Below, one piece after another: positions 24,100 to 32,581 of a stretch of DNA of 35,179 nucleotides. This stretch comes from Pseudomonas sp. PB106 (GTDB lineage Bacteria; Pseudomonadota; Gammaproteobacteria; Pseudomonadales; Pseudomonadaceae), in assembly GCF_009764645.1 (NCBI RefSeq), contig NZ_RWIM01000025.1:1-35179 (forward strand), written 5' to 3'. Made by a program: the position numbers and the translations under genes. Position 1 is the stretch's first letter, and each line of letters starts with the position of its first letter. The notes beneath the pieces are model-generated. The model made no database searches. It was given only the letters and a program-made list of their open reading frames with translations, and was not told the DNA's origin.

Positions 24100-25512
24100 A
24101 TGCTCAACGACAAGGAAAGTCCGTTCACCCTGACCCTGACCGACAGTGGATTGTGCCTGCCCGTGTTGCGCTTTGACGGTGAAGAAGCGCTCAACCAGCC
24201 GTTCCGTTTCAACATCGAGTTGATCGGCCTGTCACCGGCCGTGGCACCGACGACGTGGTTGCATCAACCTGCGTATCTGCGCCTGAATGACCACCACGGG
24301 ATTCACGGCATCATCCATAGCAGCCGTTGCGAACATCGCGGTACGCACCGGGTCGGCTATCGGATGGTATTGGTGTCGCACTTGCAAACCCTGGCGCAAC
24401 CGCCGCGGCGCCGGGTCTTCGTCCAGCGCAGCGTGCCGCAGATAATTCAACAACTACTCGAAGAAAATGCCCTGTTGCCGGAGCGGTATCGGCTCGAGAT
24501 GAGCGTCGGCCATTACCCGCAACGGCCGTTCTGCATTCAGTACGAGGAAAGTGATCTGGCGCTGTTGCAGCGGCTGTGCGAGGAAGAAGGCATTCACTAT
24601 CACTTCGAACACCAGGCAGACGGCCACGTGGTGGTGTTTGCCGATGACAGCCTGGCCCTGCCACAAGTCCCGGCGCTGATTCCGTTCAAAGTCGATGAGC
24701 ACACGCCGTCGCCCTCGATCAGCGCGTTGTATCAGCACCATCACGCCGCTCCCCTTGCGACGTTGCCCACCATTCGCAACCGCGGACAGCGTACGTTTGA
24801 CGGAGAAGCAGCCAATCAGTCCGCGTTACAGCCCTCGGCGCCGGTGGTCACGGCGATCGAGCAACGCCACGCGCAACAACTCAGCCGCCGTCATCTGGAG
24901 CGACAACGTTGCCAGCATCGCTCGATTCAGGGTCGCAGTGATTGCCTCGGCTTGCTCAGCGGACGCTTGCTGCAAGTGACCGACCACCCCATCAGCCATT
25001 TCAACGAACAATGGCTGATCAGCGAAATGCGACATCACGGCCAGCATCCATCGATTCTCGATCCGATGCCGGCGGTCCATCGCTATCACAATGATTTCAC
25101 CGCGCAGCCTTGGTCGACGGACTTTCGGCCACCGCTCAAGCAACCGCGTCCGAGTATCGCTGGTTATCACTTGGCGCAGGTGCTGGGTTCGCCCGGCCAA
25201 CCTTCGCCACTGGATGAACAGGGCCGCATCGCCGTGCGCCTATGGCCTGGGCAACAACCGCCAGACGTCAAGGCTGACCCTGATGCCGAAGCGATCTGGT
25301 TACCGATTGCCATGCCCTGGGCCATCGGCCGTCTTTCGCCTGACGAACTGCCCTGTGCCGGCAGCGAGGTATGGGTGAGTTTTCTCGACAGCGACCCCGA
25401 CCGCCCGATCCTGTGCTTGATCAACGCGCAGGATCGCCCTTCACGGGAGACACCGCCTGCGCACGACAACAGTTTGCTGCTTGATTGGCTGGTCAATCAC
25501 GCAGGCCATTAG
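24100..25512 (+). CDS. Orphan short VgrG (type VI secretion spike) ending at the OB domain
   Basis: 470 residues from ATG 24100, with a weak ribosome-binding site; a longer frame starts at 24052. The N-terminal gp27-like part shows LNQPFRFNIELIG, RVFVQRSVPQIIQQLL and FCIQYEESDLALLQRLCEEEGIHYHFEH, typical VgrG. The gp5 OB-fold follows at about residues 355-450 (AQVLGSPGQPSPLDEQGRIAVRL, then GSEVWVSFLDSDPDRPILCL). Where VgrGs usually continue into the beta-helical needle, this one stops about 30 residues later. No Hcp, PAAR, adaptor or effector gene is adjacent, so it is an orphan. It may be a chassis piece for another locus or a decaying gene, though the reading frame is intact. Confidence 0.85.
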   Translation: MLNDKESPFTLTLTDSGLCLPVLRFDGEEALNQPFRFNIELIGLSPAVAPTTWLHQPAYLRLNDHHGIHGIIHSSRCEHRGTHRVGYRMVLVSHLQTLAQPPRRRVFVQRSVPQIIQQLLEENALLPERYRLEMSVGHYPQRPFCIQYEESDLALLQRLCEEEGIHYHFEHQADGHVVVFADDSLALPQVPALIPFKVDEHTPSPSISALYQHHHAAPLATLPTIRNRGQRTFDGEAANQSALQPSAPVVTAIEQRHAQQLSRRHLERQRCQHRSIQGRSDCLGLLSGRLLQVTDHPISHFNEQWLISEMRHHGQHPSILDPMPAVHRYHNDFTAQPWSTDFRPPLKQPRPSIAGYHLAQVLGSPGQPSPLDEQGRIAVRLWPGQQPPDVKADPDAEAIWLPIAMPWAIGRLSPDELPCAGSEVWVSFLDSDPDRPILCLINAQDRPSRETPPAHDNSLLLDWLVNHAGH

Positions 25513-25516
25513 TCCC

Positions 25517-26908
25517 TTAACCTTTGTCGGCTTTACCTGCGGCGGCGGCGAACTTCGCCAGGCGCACGTCCAGATGCCGAGGGCGGTGGCCATGGTCCTC
25601 GGCACGCTCTTTACGCCGGATCGCGTTACGCACCACCAGCGAGCCGAGGTAGCGAATCGGTTCTGGCGGAAAGTATCCCAGCGGCCCGTTGACCAGCGGC
25701 GAGCGCGTCCACGGGTTGTCCAGGCCCTGCACCAGCGAGGCGAGAATCTGCCCACCCATGTGACACGGGCCGACGCCGCTGCCCGAATAGCCGAAGCCAT
25801 AAAAGACATTGCCGCTGCTGCTCATCTGCCCGAAGAACGGCAAACCGGTGACCGAACGATCCGACGGGCCATTCCAGGTCGCGTCGACTTTGACCTCGGC
25901 AAACGCCGGGAAGAAATCGGCAAGACTGCGCTTCAGCAATCCCGCATAGGGCGACGGCTGATCGAACACTGGCAGCATGCGCCCGCCATACGCGAAAGTG
26001 TTGCCGCCCTTGCCGAGCATGATCCGGCCGTCCGGGGTGTTGTGGTAGTAGTGCACGAAAATCCGCGAATCGAGCACGGTGACGCCACTGGTCAAACCGA
26101 TCTCCTGAAGCAATTCCGGGCGCGGTTCGGTGATCAGCATGTCGCTGGAAACGATCGCCACACTGCGTTCGAACTGCGGGAAGGCGCGGGCCATCCAGGC
26201 GTTCATCGCCAGCACCACACGATCGGCAATCAGATTGCCGTTCGCCGTTTGAATACGTGCCGGACGACCCTCCTCCAGCCCGGTCATCGCCGTATTTTCG
26301 TGGATTTTCACGCCCAGTTGCAACGCCACCCGGCGCAAGCCGCGCACCAGTTTGCCCGGTTGCACACTCGCCGCTGCCGGTGAGAACCAGCCCTCCAGAT
26401 GTTTACCGGAACCGGCCATGCGCTGGACATCGGCCAGCGGGCGTTGGCTGAACGAGTTGATGCCATTGCGCTCCAGCGCGGCGATCACCGCGTCCGTCGA
26501 ACCAACCTGCGCGCGGTTGGTGGCGGTGTACAACGTGCCATCGAGACGGTAATCGGCATCGACGGCGTACTGCTCGCAGAACTCGCCGATGGCGTGGATG
26601 CTGCGCTCCGATTCCTTGACCAGCCGCACCGCTTCTTCCACACCGAACAAGCGCTCGAGAGTGAAATACTTGGCCGACCACGACAACGCGCAGCCACCGT
26701 TGCGCCCACTGGCGCCAGCACCGCAGATGTCCGCTTCGATCAGCAGCACCTCGAGTTCGGGGTTCTGCTGTTTGAGCATGATCGCCGTCCACAGCCCGGT
26801 GTAACCGCCACCGACGATGCACACATCGGTGCGCACTTCGCCTTGCAACGGCGGGCAGGTGTCGGACGTATCAGCCTGCAAAGCCTGCTCCAGCCAAAAC
26901 GGTCTCAT
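25517..26908 (-). CDS. FAD-dependent amine oxidoreductase of the aminoethylphosphonate cluster
   Basis: 463 residues from ATG 26908, preceded by GGAG at 8 bases; the upstream extension is rejected. DAO-family flavoprotein: the dinucleotide fold is VCIVGGGYTGLWTAIMLK, followed by GAGASGRNGG, and the C-terminal FAD contact region is FYGFGYSGSGVGPCHMGGQ. Relatives (D-amino acid/glycine/sarcosine oxidases) oxidise amines to imines. It sits beside an OPA transporter in a gene group with phnW and phnX. From memory, FAD enzymes found in such clusters (PbfC/PbfD) act on N-alkylated aminoethylphosphonate. I infer that role here; the substrate is not proven. It ends 4 bases from the convergent VgrG gene. 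Confidence 0.85.
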   Translation of the reverse strand: MRPFWLEQALQADTSDTCPPLQGEVRTDVCIVGGGYTGLWTAIMLKQQNPELEVLLIEADICGAGASGRNGGCALSWSAKYFTLERLFGVEEAVRLVKESERSIHAIGEFCEQYAVDADYRLDGTLYTATNRAQVGSTDAVIAALERNGINSFSQRPLADVQRMAGSGKHLEGWFSPAAASVQPGKLVRGLRRVALQLGVKIHENTAMTGLEEGRPARIQTANGNLIADRVVLAMNAWMARAFPQFERSVAIVSSDMLITEPRPELLQEIGLTSGVTVLDSRIFVHYYHNTPDGRIMLGKGGNTFAYGGRMLPVFDQPSPYAGLLKRSLADFFPAFAEVKVDATWNGPSDRSVTGLPFFGQMSSSGNVFYGFGYSGSGVGPCHMGGQILASLVQGLDNPWTRSPLVNGPLGYFPPEPIRYLGSLVVRNAIRRKERAEDHGHRPRHLDVRLAKFAAAAGKADKG

Positions 26909-26981
26909 GGGTTTTCTCCAGTCAGATGGCCACGGCACAGCCTGCCGCGAGCGCCGCAGCAGGCCGCGAGGCAAAGGGGTT

Positions 26982-28307
26982 TCAGGAACGCAGGGGTTTG
27001 ATCGTCAGCGGGCAATTGGGAATGGACGCGCGCGGTTCCATCACACCGACCGGACGGCTGTTCCAGTGCGGAATCAGCACCAGTGCCGAGAACAAGGCGC
27101 AACCGGCGAAGACAATGAACACCGTGACCGTATCGAAGTATCCGGGAAGCAAACCGCCAAGCACCGCGCCGACCGAGCCGCAGCCGTTAACGAAGCCGGC
27201 CGCCGTGGCGCCAGCCTTGGCCTTGCCGAAGTCGATGGCCGCCGCACCACTGATCATAGAGTCCGGGCCGTACAGGGTCAGGCCCATGACAAACAACAGC
27301 GCCACCACGATGATCACGCTACCGGACTGCAACGCCGCCATGAACAGCGCCAGCGTCACGGTGAGCGCGAGCAGACTGATCACGCACGCGGGCATGCGGC
27401 GGGCGCCGAACAGTTTGTCCGAGGCCAGACCGATCATGATCGGCCCGAGCAAACCGGCCAGTTCGAACGAGGTCGGAATGATTGCCGCGCCGACCTTGCC
27501 GACGCTGGGCATCTGCTCGAAGACAATCACCGGGCCCCACAACAGAATCGCGTAACGCGCCGGTTTCAACATGAAATACGCCAGGCCCAATACCAGCACC
27601 GTGCGGTTGCGCAGGATTTCCTTCAACGGCTCCCAAACGCTGAGCTTGCTGTTGGCTTCGGTTTCTTCAGCGGTGAGTTCGGGCTCGGGCTCGACTGCCG
27701 GCAAGCCGACGTCTTCCGGTTTATTGCGTTGAAAGATAAAGAACAACACCGCGACCACGGCGACCACGGCGGCACTGGAAATAAACGCCGCGTGCCAACT
27801 GCCAACGAGCGTGTATGCCCACCAACCGGCAAACGGTGACGCCACCAGACCACCAAAGGCATAGCAGGAACTCCATAACCCGAGCACCCGCCCGCGCTGT
27901 TGCGCAGGGAAGAAACTGCCAAGGTTTTTACACAACCCCGACCATCCCGTTGATTGCGCCAAACCTTGAATCAACATACAGGTGGCGAAGATCGGCAGCG
28001 TGGCGAAACTGCCCATCACCAGCGCCGCAGCAGCGGAAATCAGCAAACCGCCGAGCACCACAACCCGTGGGCCAAAGCGGTCGGCGAGCATGCCCCAAGT
28101 GAATTGGCCGAGGGCATATGCCGCCAGATAGATGGCATCGAGGTTGGCCATGGCCATTTTGTCGAGCATGAAGGTGGGGTCTTCGGCGATGCCGAGTTTG
28201 GCCACCGAGAAGGCTTTGCGGGTGAAGTAGAAAGCGGCGTACGCGAGCCAGGTGATAGCGAAGATCTGCACGCGCCAACGCGCAATGGTGCCGATGTGCT
28301 TGTTCAT
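26982..28307 (-). CDS. OPA-family MFS transporter, probable aminophosphonate uptake
   Basis: 441 residues from ATG 28307; upstream in-frame residues are not membrane-like. Twelve predicted membrane segments. The N-terminal TWLAYAAFYFTRKAFSVAK is the organophosphate:phosphate antiporter (GlpT/UhpC) signature, and GMLADRFGPRVVVLGG is the MFS loop. GlpT-type carriers take phosphate-bearing small molecules, which suits 2-aminoethylphosphonate or an N-substituted form. It is upstream of the FAD oxidoreductase in the same direction (73-base gap) and divergent from a LysR regulator. Confidence 0.9.
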   Translation of the reverse strand: MNKHIGTIARWRVQIFAITWLAYAAFYFTRKAFSVAKLGIAEDPTFMLDKMAMANLDAIYLAAYALGQFTWGMLADRFGPRVVVLGGLLISAAAALVMGSFATLPIFATCMLIQGLAQSTGWSGLCKNLGSFFPAQQRGRVLGLWSSCYAFGGLVASPFAGWWAYTLVGSWHAAFISSAAVVAVVAVLFFIFQRNKPEDVGLPAVEPEPELTAEETEANSKLSVWEPLKEILRNRTVLVLGLAYFMLKPARYAILLWGPVIVFEQMPSVGKVGAAIIPTSFELAGLLGPIMIGLASDKLFGARRMPACVISLLALTVTLALFMAALQSGSVIIVVALLFVMGLTLYGPDSMISGAAAIDFGKAKAGATAAGFVNGCGSVGAVLGGLLPGYFDTVTVFIVFAGCALFSALVLIPHWNSRPVGVMEPRASIPNCPLTIKPLRS

Positions 28308-28524
28308 GGTGGTTCTGACCTCAGGGTGTGAGTGTGCCGGCAGAATCGTTAAGAAAAACGCCTGTGTTTTTATTGTTGAGCACTGCGATATCACCGCTTC
28401 CCTGGGGTGATACCGGTCAGATGAGTCCTGTTGTTGCACGCACAGGCTCATCGCCAACCCTGCTGCCCGATCGGACAGTCAGCGATGGCGTGAGCGGATC
28501 AAAGCAATTACTGTTTAATAAATA

Positions 28525-28534
28525 AAATCGATTT
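28525..28534. promoter_or_regulatory. Palindrome AAATCGATTT upstream of the LysR gene
   Basis: A 10-base perfect palindrome in an AT-rich stretch, 56 bases before the LysR start at 28590 and within the divergent gap to the transporter gene. It is a candidate LysR autoregulatory site; no T-N11-A box is confidently assigned. Confidence 0.35.
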
Positions 28535-28589
28535 ATCGTATTTCACACATAAGCTCAGCTTGTTACTGATCACGTAGCCAGGAGCCGTC

Positions 28590-29462
28590 ATGTCTGTTTC
28601 CCACGCCCAACTCAAAGCCTTCCACGCCGTGGCCGTGCATGGAAGCTTCACCAAAGCCGCCGAGCGGCTTTTTCTCACGCAACCGGCGATTTCCGACCAG
28701 GTGCGCAAGCTCGAAGAACGTTTCGGTGTATTGCTGTTTCATCGCAATAAACGCTCCGTGCGCCTCACCGATCTGGGCGAACGGCTGCTGACGATCACTC
28801 AGCGTCTGTTCGTGATTGAAGCGGAAGCGCAGGAATTGTTGCAGGAATCCCAAGCCTTGCAGACCGGCAGCCTGATTCTGGCGGTGGATGCGCCGGTGCA
28901 TGTGTTGCCGCAGATCGCGCGGTTCTGCGAGCGCTATCCGGGTATCAGCGTAAAGATCGAGACCGGCAACACCGATGAATCGCTGTTCCGGCTGTTCAAC
29001 TATCAGGCGGATCTGGCGCTACTGGGGCGTGATGTCAGTGATGAGCGCTTGATGTGTGTGCCGCTGCGTAACGATCCGATGGTCGCGTTCGTGTCGCGCC
29101 ATCACCCGTGGGCCGAGCGCGAGTCGATCTGCCTGGCGGATCTCGATGACACGCCGCTGGTGTTGCGCGAGCACGGCTCGGTGACGCGGCAGACCCTGGA
29201 AGAAGAAATGGCCCGTGCCGGGTTTCGCATTCGCCCGGCGATCCAGGTCGAAGGTCGTGAAGCGGCGCGCGAGGCGGTGGTGGTGGGGATTGGGGTCGGC
29301 GTGGTTTCAGCGGCGGAGTTTGGTGCCGATTCGCGGGTGTGTGCGCTGCCCATCATCGACTGCACCCGGCGTTTGACCGAAACCCTGGTGTGCTTGCGTG
29401 AACAAAGCTCACGGCGAGTAGTGGCGACTTTTCTGGAGATGGTTCGCGAGAGTCTGCAATAG
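28590..29462 (+). CDS. LysR-family regulator divergent from the transporter
   Basis: A 290-residue LTTR. The HTH is in residues about 5-60 (QLKAFHAVAVHGSFTKAAERLFLTQPAISDQVRKLEERFGVLLFHR). The effector domain runs from about 90, with ESICLADLDDTPLVLREHGSVTRQTLEEEMARAG and EAAREAVVVGIGVGVVSAAEFG. The ATG 28590 follows AGGAGC. It is clearly related to the second LysR protein encoded at 30356-31216, sharing the SxTRxTxxE and GVGVVS segments. The divergent arrangement suggests control of the transporter and FAD oxidoreductase by an aminophosphonate or a product of it. Confidence 0.92.
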   Translation: MSVSHAQLKAFHAVAVHGSFTKAAERLFLTQPAISDQVRKLEERFGVLLFHRNKRSVRLTDLGERLLTITQRLFVIEAEAQELLQESQALQTGSLILAVDAPVHVLPQIARFCERYPGISVKIETGNTDESLFRLFNYQADLALLGRDVSDERLMCVPLRNDPMVAFVSRHHPWAERESICLADLDDTPLVLREHGSVTRQTLEEEMARAGFRIRPAIQVEGREAAREAVVVGIGVGVVSAAEFGADSRVCALPIIDCTRRLTETLVCLREQSSRRVVATFLEMVRESLQ

Positions 29463-29593
29463 CTCGAGCATCCGACGCCATCCGTGGGTCGTGGATCTTT
29501 TGCGTCGTGAAACGAATGTATCCACTTCGACACCATCAGCTACAATTGCGCTCCACATGTGACAAGAAATTTCACAACATCATTGACCGTGAC

Positions 29594-29619
29594 GCATCGA
29601 ACCTCACACTGTTCGATGC
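29594..29619 (+). promoter_or_regulatory. Perfect hairpin in the acetyltransferase leader
   Basis: GCATCGAAC (29594-29602) and GTTCGATGC (29611-29619) form a perfect 9-base stem with an 8-base loop, ending 21 bases before the ATG at 29641 and just before the only weak Shine-Dalgarno-like GGAA. It could tune translation or be a relic terminator; there is no U-run. Confidence 0.5.
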
Positions 29620-29640
29620 CGGAATCCAGTACCCATCGCG

Positions 29641-30489
29641 ATGAAAATAATAGATTCGGTTCGAGATCACTTCTGGAAAAAATGGATTCGCCAGCATGAC
29701 TGCAAAGTCGCCGGCGGCATTTTTTCGTTACACAAGCGCTCGAGGCTGATTCTTGAAGAACACGTCAGCATTGGCCATGTGGTGATCGAGTCGAAACAAC
29801 TCGCCATCGGTGCGCACACATACATCAGAAGTGATTGCGTACTGTCTGCTGTTTCCTCGATTGGCAGGTTTTGTTCAATCAGCACGCGGTGTTTTATTGG
29901 CCAGCAGAAGAGCTCTCATCCAACCGACTGGCTCAGCTCGCATCCGTTTCAGTACACCGGAACGGCATTGACGTTCGACCCGGTAGTGGCTGATGTCACG
30001 ATTGGCCACGACGTGTGGATTGGCCACAGCGCGATGATCCTTGAAGGTGTACAGATTGGCACTGGCGCCATTATCGCGACCCGCGCGCTGGTCACTCAGG
30101 ATGTGCCGCCCTACGCAATCGTTGCCGGTACTCCCGCGAAGATCATCAAGTATCGGCATGACCCGGACACCATCGAAAAGCTACTCGCCAGCGAGTGGTG
30201 GAATGTGGATGTCAATGTTCTCCAGACACTGCCGTTGGATGATCCCAAAGCCGCTTTGATTCAGTTGCAAGGAATGCCGCTCAAACAGGCGACCTACCGG
30301 AAAATTGAAGTTTCGCGAAAAAATACGACAGTTCTGCCAGCGACTCCGCTATTGGTTATTGCGGCGCCAATGCAAAAAATGCCTGAATCAATCGTAAATC
30401 CCGGCGTCGCTCCATGCAGCCAATCATGTGCCGGTTCACCAGCCCTTCCCCCGCAATCGGAATTGCCACCACTCGCGGGTCGTGGCTGA
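29641..30489 (+). CDS. Hexapeptide-repeat acetyltransferase, AT-rich, with a tail into the LysR gene
   Basis: A 282-residue frame for a left-handed beta-helix acyltransferase of the CatB/Vat (xenobiotic or sugar O-acetyltransferase) type. Hexapeptide repeats run from about 45 to 175, ending VTIGHDVWIGHSAMILEGVQIGTGAIIATRALVTQDVPPYAIVAGTPAKIIKYRHD, whose H and the IVxGxPAK are family hallmarks. The typical length is about 210-220; here about 60 residues are added, and the last 134 bases are antisense to the 3' end of the convergent LysR gene. Base composition is visibly AT-richer than its neighbours (start atgaaaataatagattcgg). It separates two LysR genes of a phosphonate cluster and looks acquired. 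The acceptor is unknown. Confidence 0.82.
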   Translation: MKIIDSVRDHFWKKWIRQHDCKVAGGIFSLHKRSRLILEEHVSIGHVVIESKQLAIGAHTYIRSDCVLSAVSSIGRFCSISTRCFIGQQKSSHPTDWLSSHPFQYTGTALTFDPVVADVTIGHDVWIGHSAMILEGVQIGTGAIIATRALVTQDVPPYAIVAGTPAKIIKYRHDPDTIEKLLASEWWNVDVNVLQTLPLDDPKAALIQLQGMPLKQATYRKIEVSRKNTTVLPATPLLVIAAPMQKMPESIVNPGVAPCSQSCAGSPALPPQSELPPLAGRG

Positions 30490-31216
30490 CCTCCACCGAT
30501 GACACCACGCCAACGCCCAACTCGGCGGCGACCGCTTCGGTTACCGCTTCACGGCTGTCCAGTTCCAGCAACACTCGCGGATGGATCGATGCCTGCGCAC
30601 ACGCCTCGTCAAACGTGCGCCGGGTGATCGAACTCGGCTCGCGCAGCACCATGATCACCTGATCCAGTTCCTTGAGTTTCACTTCCCCGGCACGCACCGC
30701 CCACGGATGCCCCGCCGGCACCAGCGCGCAAATCTGCGACTTGCTCAACCCCTGTAAATGCAAACCCTTGCGCGGCTCGACTTCGGTCAGCACCGCCACG
30801 TCCGCGTGCTCGGACAACAACGCCGCCAAGGTTTCCTGAGCATTGCCCAAGCGCAAATTCACCGTGATCCCCGGGTAGCGCGCACGCAGGCTGGCGAGCA
30901 TCGGCATGACCATGTGCGGGCCGTCCGCTGCCACTTCCAGCCGTCCGGTGAGCAATTGCCGATTAGCCTCGAGCAGCGCTTGCGCCTCCTCCGCCAGACC
31001 GAACATCGCCCGGGTGATCGCCGCGAGTTTGGTGCCCTCCTCGGTCAGTTCCACCCGTCGTGCCGTACGCCGCAACAAGGTGATCTGGTAGTGCTCCTCC
31101 AATGCCTTGATGTGCCCGGTGACCGCCGGCTGACTGATGAACAACCGCGCCGCCGCACGGGTGAAGCTGCCTTCCCGGGCAACGGCATCGAAGGCGCGCA
31201 GCTGAAACAGATTCAT
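30356..31216 (-). CDS. LysR-family regulator divergent from phnW
   Basis: A 286-residue LTTR with an N-terminal HTH (NLFQLRAFDAVAREGSFTRAAARLFISQPAVTGHIKALEEHYQITLLRRTARR) and an effector domain including LREPSSITRRTFDEACAQAS and EAVTEAVAAELGVGVVSSVEVS. It is divergent from phnW across 112 bases, the arrangement seen for LysR regulators of phnWX in P. aeruginosa, and should activate phnW in response to aminoethylphosphonate or phosphonoacetaldehyde. It is paralogous to the LysR at 28590-29462. Its 3' end overlaps the acetyltransferase frame on the other strand by 134 bases. Confidence 0.92.
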   Translation of the reverse strand: MNLFQLRAFDAVAREGSFTRAAARLFISQPAVTGHIKALEEHYQITLLRRTARRVELTEEGTKLAAITRAMFGLAEEAQALLEANRQLLTGRLEVAADGPHMVMPMLASLRARYPGITVNLRLGNAQETLAALLSEHADVAVLTEVEPRKGLHLQGLSKSQICALVPAGHPWAVRAGEVKLKELDQVIMVLREPSSITRRTFDEACAQASIHPRVLLELDSREAVTEAVAAELGVGVVSSVEVSHDPRVVAIPIAGEGLVNRHMIGCMERRRDLRLIQAFFALAPQ

Positions 31217-31263
31217 GAATAACTCTCGCTGATGGTTGGCATAACAACAAATAATTTGATTGA

Positions 31264-31283
31264 TGCAACGGCGAATTGCAACG
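31264..31283. promoter_or_regulatory. Direct repeat TGCAACG in the LysR-phnW gap
   Basis: TGCAACG occurs at 31264-31270 and 31277-31283, 13 bases apart, in the middle of the 112-base divergent gap. It is a candidate regulator site for phnW, but direct rather than inverted, and the spacing is not one helical turn. Weak support. Confidence 0.3.
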
Positions 31284-31328
31284 TATGCCCCGTAGCTTCA
31301 TCCCACAGCGCTATCCGAGGACACACGA

Positions 31329-32438
31329 ATGAGTATCGCCGAACCCATCCTGCTCACTCCCGGCCCGTTGACCACTTCGGCCCGCACCCGACAGGCGATG
31401 ATGGTCGACTGGGGGTCATGGGATGACCGCTTCAACCAACTGACCGCCAGCCTGTGCGAGCAATTGCTGGCGATCCTCAACGGCGCCGCGACTCACCACT
31501 GCGTGCCGTTGCAGGGCAGCGGCACCTTCGCCGTCGAAGCGGCCATCGGCACCTTGGTGCCGCGTGACGGCAAAGTGCTGGTGTTGATTAACGGGGCCTA
31601 CGGCAAGCGTCTGGCGAAAATCTGCGAAGTGCTGGGCCGTTCCTTCAGCACTTTCGAAACCGCTGAAGACGAACCGACCACCGCCGCCGACGTCGACCGT
31701 CTGTTGCGCGCCGACAGCACCCTTACTCACGTCGCGCTGATTCATTGCGAAACCAGCACCGGGATTCTCAACCCGCTGGCGGAAATCGCCGAAGTCGTCG
31801 AACAACACGGCAAACGCCTGATCATCGATGCCATGAGTTCCTTCGGCGCCTTGCCGGTGGATGCGCAGAAAGTGCCGTTCGACGCGCTGATCGCAGCCTC
31901 GGGCAAGTGTCTGGAAGGCGTGCCGGGGATGGGTTTTGTCTTCGCTCGCAAAGACTCGCTGGCCGCAGCCGCCGGCAACTCGAATTCGCTGGCGATGGAC
32001 CTGTTCGACCAGCACGCCTACATGCAGAAGACCGGGCAATGGCGCTTCACCCCGCCAACCCACGTGGTCGCAGCACTGCACGAAGCCCTGCTGCAATACA
32101 ACGAAGAAGGCGGCCTGCCGGCACGGCATGCGCGCTACGCGGCGAACTGCCAGGCGCTGATGGAAGAAATGGGCAAACTCGGTTTGCGCAGCTTCCTGCC
32201 GGCGGCGATTCAGGCGCCGATCATCGCCACGTTCCATGCGCCGCAAGATCCGCGTTACCAGTTCAAGGACTTCTACGAACGCGTGAAGGCCAAGGGTTAC
32301 ATCCTTTATCCGGGCAAGCTCACTCAGGTCGAAACCTTCCGTGTCGGCTGTATCGGCCACGTTAGCCCGGACGAAATGCACCAGGCCGTTGCGGCGGTGG
32401 GTGAAGTGTTGCGCGAGATGGAAGTCCTCGAAATCTAA
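31329..32438 (+). CDS. phnW: 2-Aminoethylphosphonate:pyruvate transaminase PhnW
   Basis: A 369-residue PLP class-V aminotransferase converting 2-aminoethylphosphonate and pyruvate to phosphonoacetaldehyde and alanine. The N-terminus [25 protein letters not shown] is diagnostic. The PLP lysine is Lys193 in [12 protein letters not shown], matching Lys194 reported for Salmonella Phn[14 protein letters not shown] binds the cofactor phosphate. The ATG 31329 follows GAGGA at good spacing. phnX follows after a 143-base gap that holds a REPIN. Confidence 0.97.
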   Translation: MSIAEPILLTPGPLTTSARTRQAMMVDWGSWDDRFNQLTASLCEQLLAILNGAATHHCVPLQGSGTFAVEAAIGTLVPRDGKVLVLINGAYGKRLAKICEVLGRSFSTFETAEDEPTTAADVDRLLRADSTLTHVALIHCETSTGILNPLAEIAEVVEQHGKRLIIDAMSSFGALPVDAQKVPFDALIAASGKCLEGVPGMGFVFARKDSLAAAAGNSNSLAMDLFDQHAYMQKTGQWRFTPPTHVVAALHEALLQYNEEGGLPARHARYAANCQALMEEMGKLGLRSFLPAAIQAPIIATFHAPQDPRYQFKDFYERVKAKGYILYPGKLTQVETFRVGCIGHVSPDEMHQAVAAVGEVLREMEVLEI

Positions 32439-32455
32439 GCCCCACACAAATCCCC

Positions 32456-32545
32456 TGTAGGAGTGAGCCTGCTCGCGATGAGGCCGTGTCAGACGACGAC
32501 GATGTTGAATGATCAACCGCTATCGCGAGCAGGCTCACTCCTACA
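32456..32545. repeat. REPIN between phnW and phnX
   Basis: Perfect 24-base arms at 32456-32479 and 32522-32545 (starting TGTAGGAGTGAGCC) flank a 42-base spacer. The arms match the REPIN at 1829-1920. It lies between two genes expected to be co-transcribed, 17 bases after phnW and 36 before phnX. Confidence 0.92.
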
Positions 32546-32581
32546 TTTGAATTGCATTGCCAAATCAGGAATTTAATTGCC

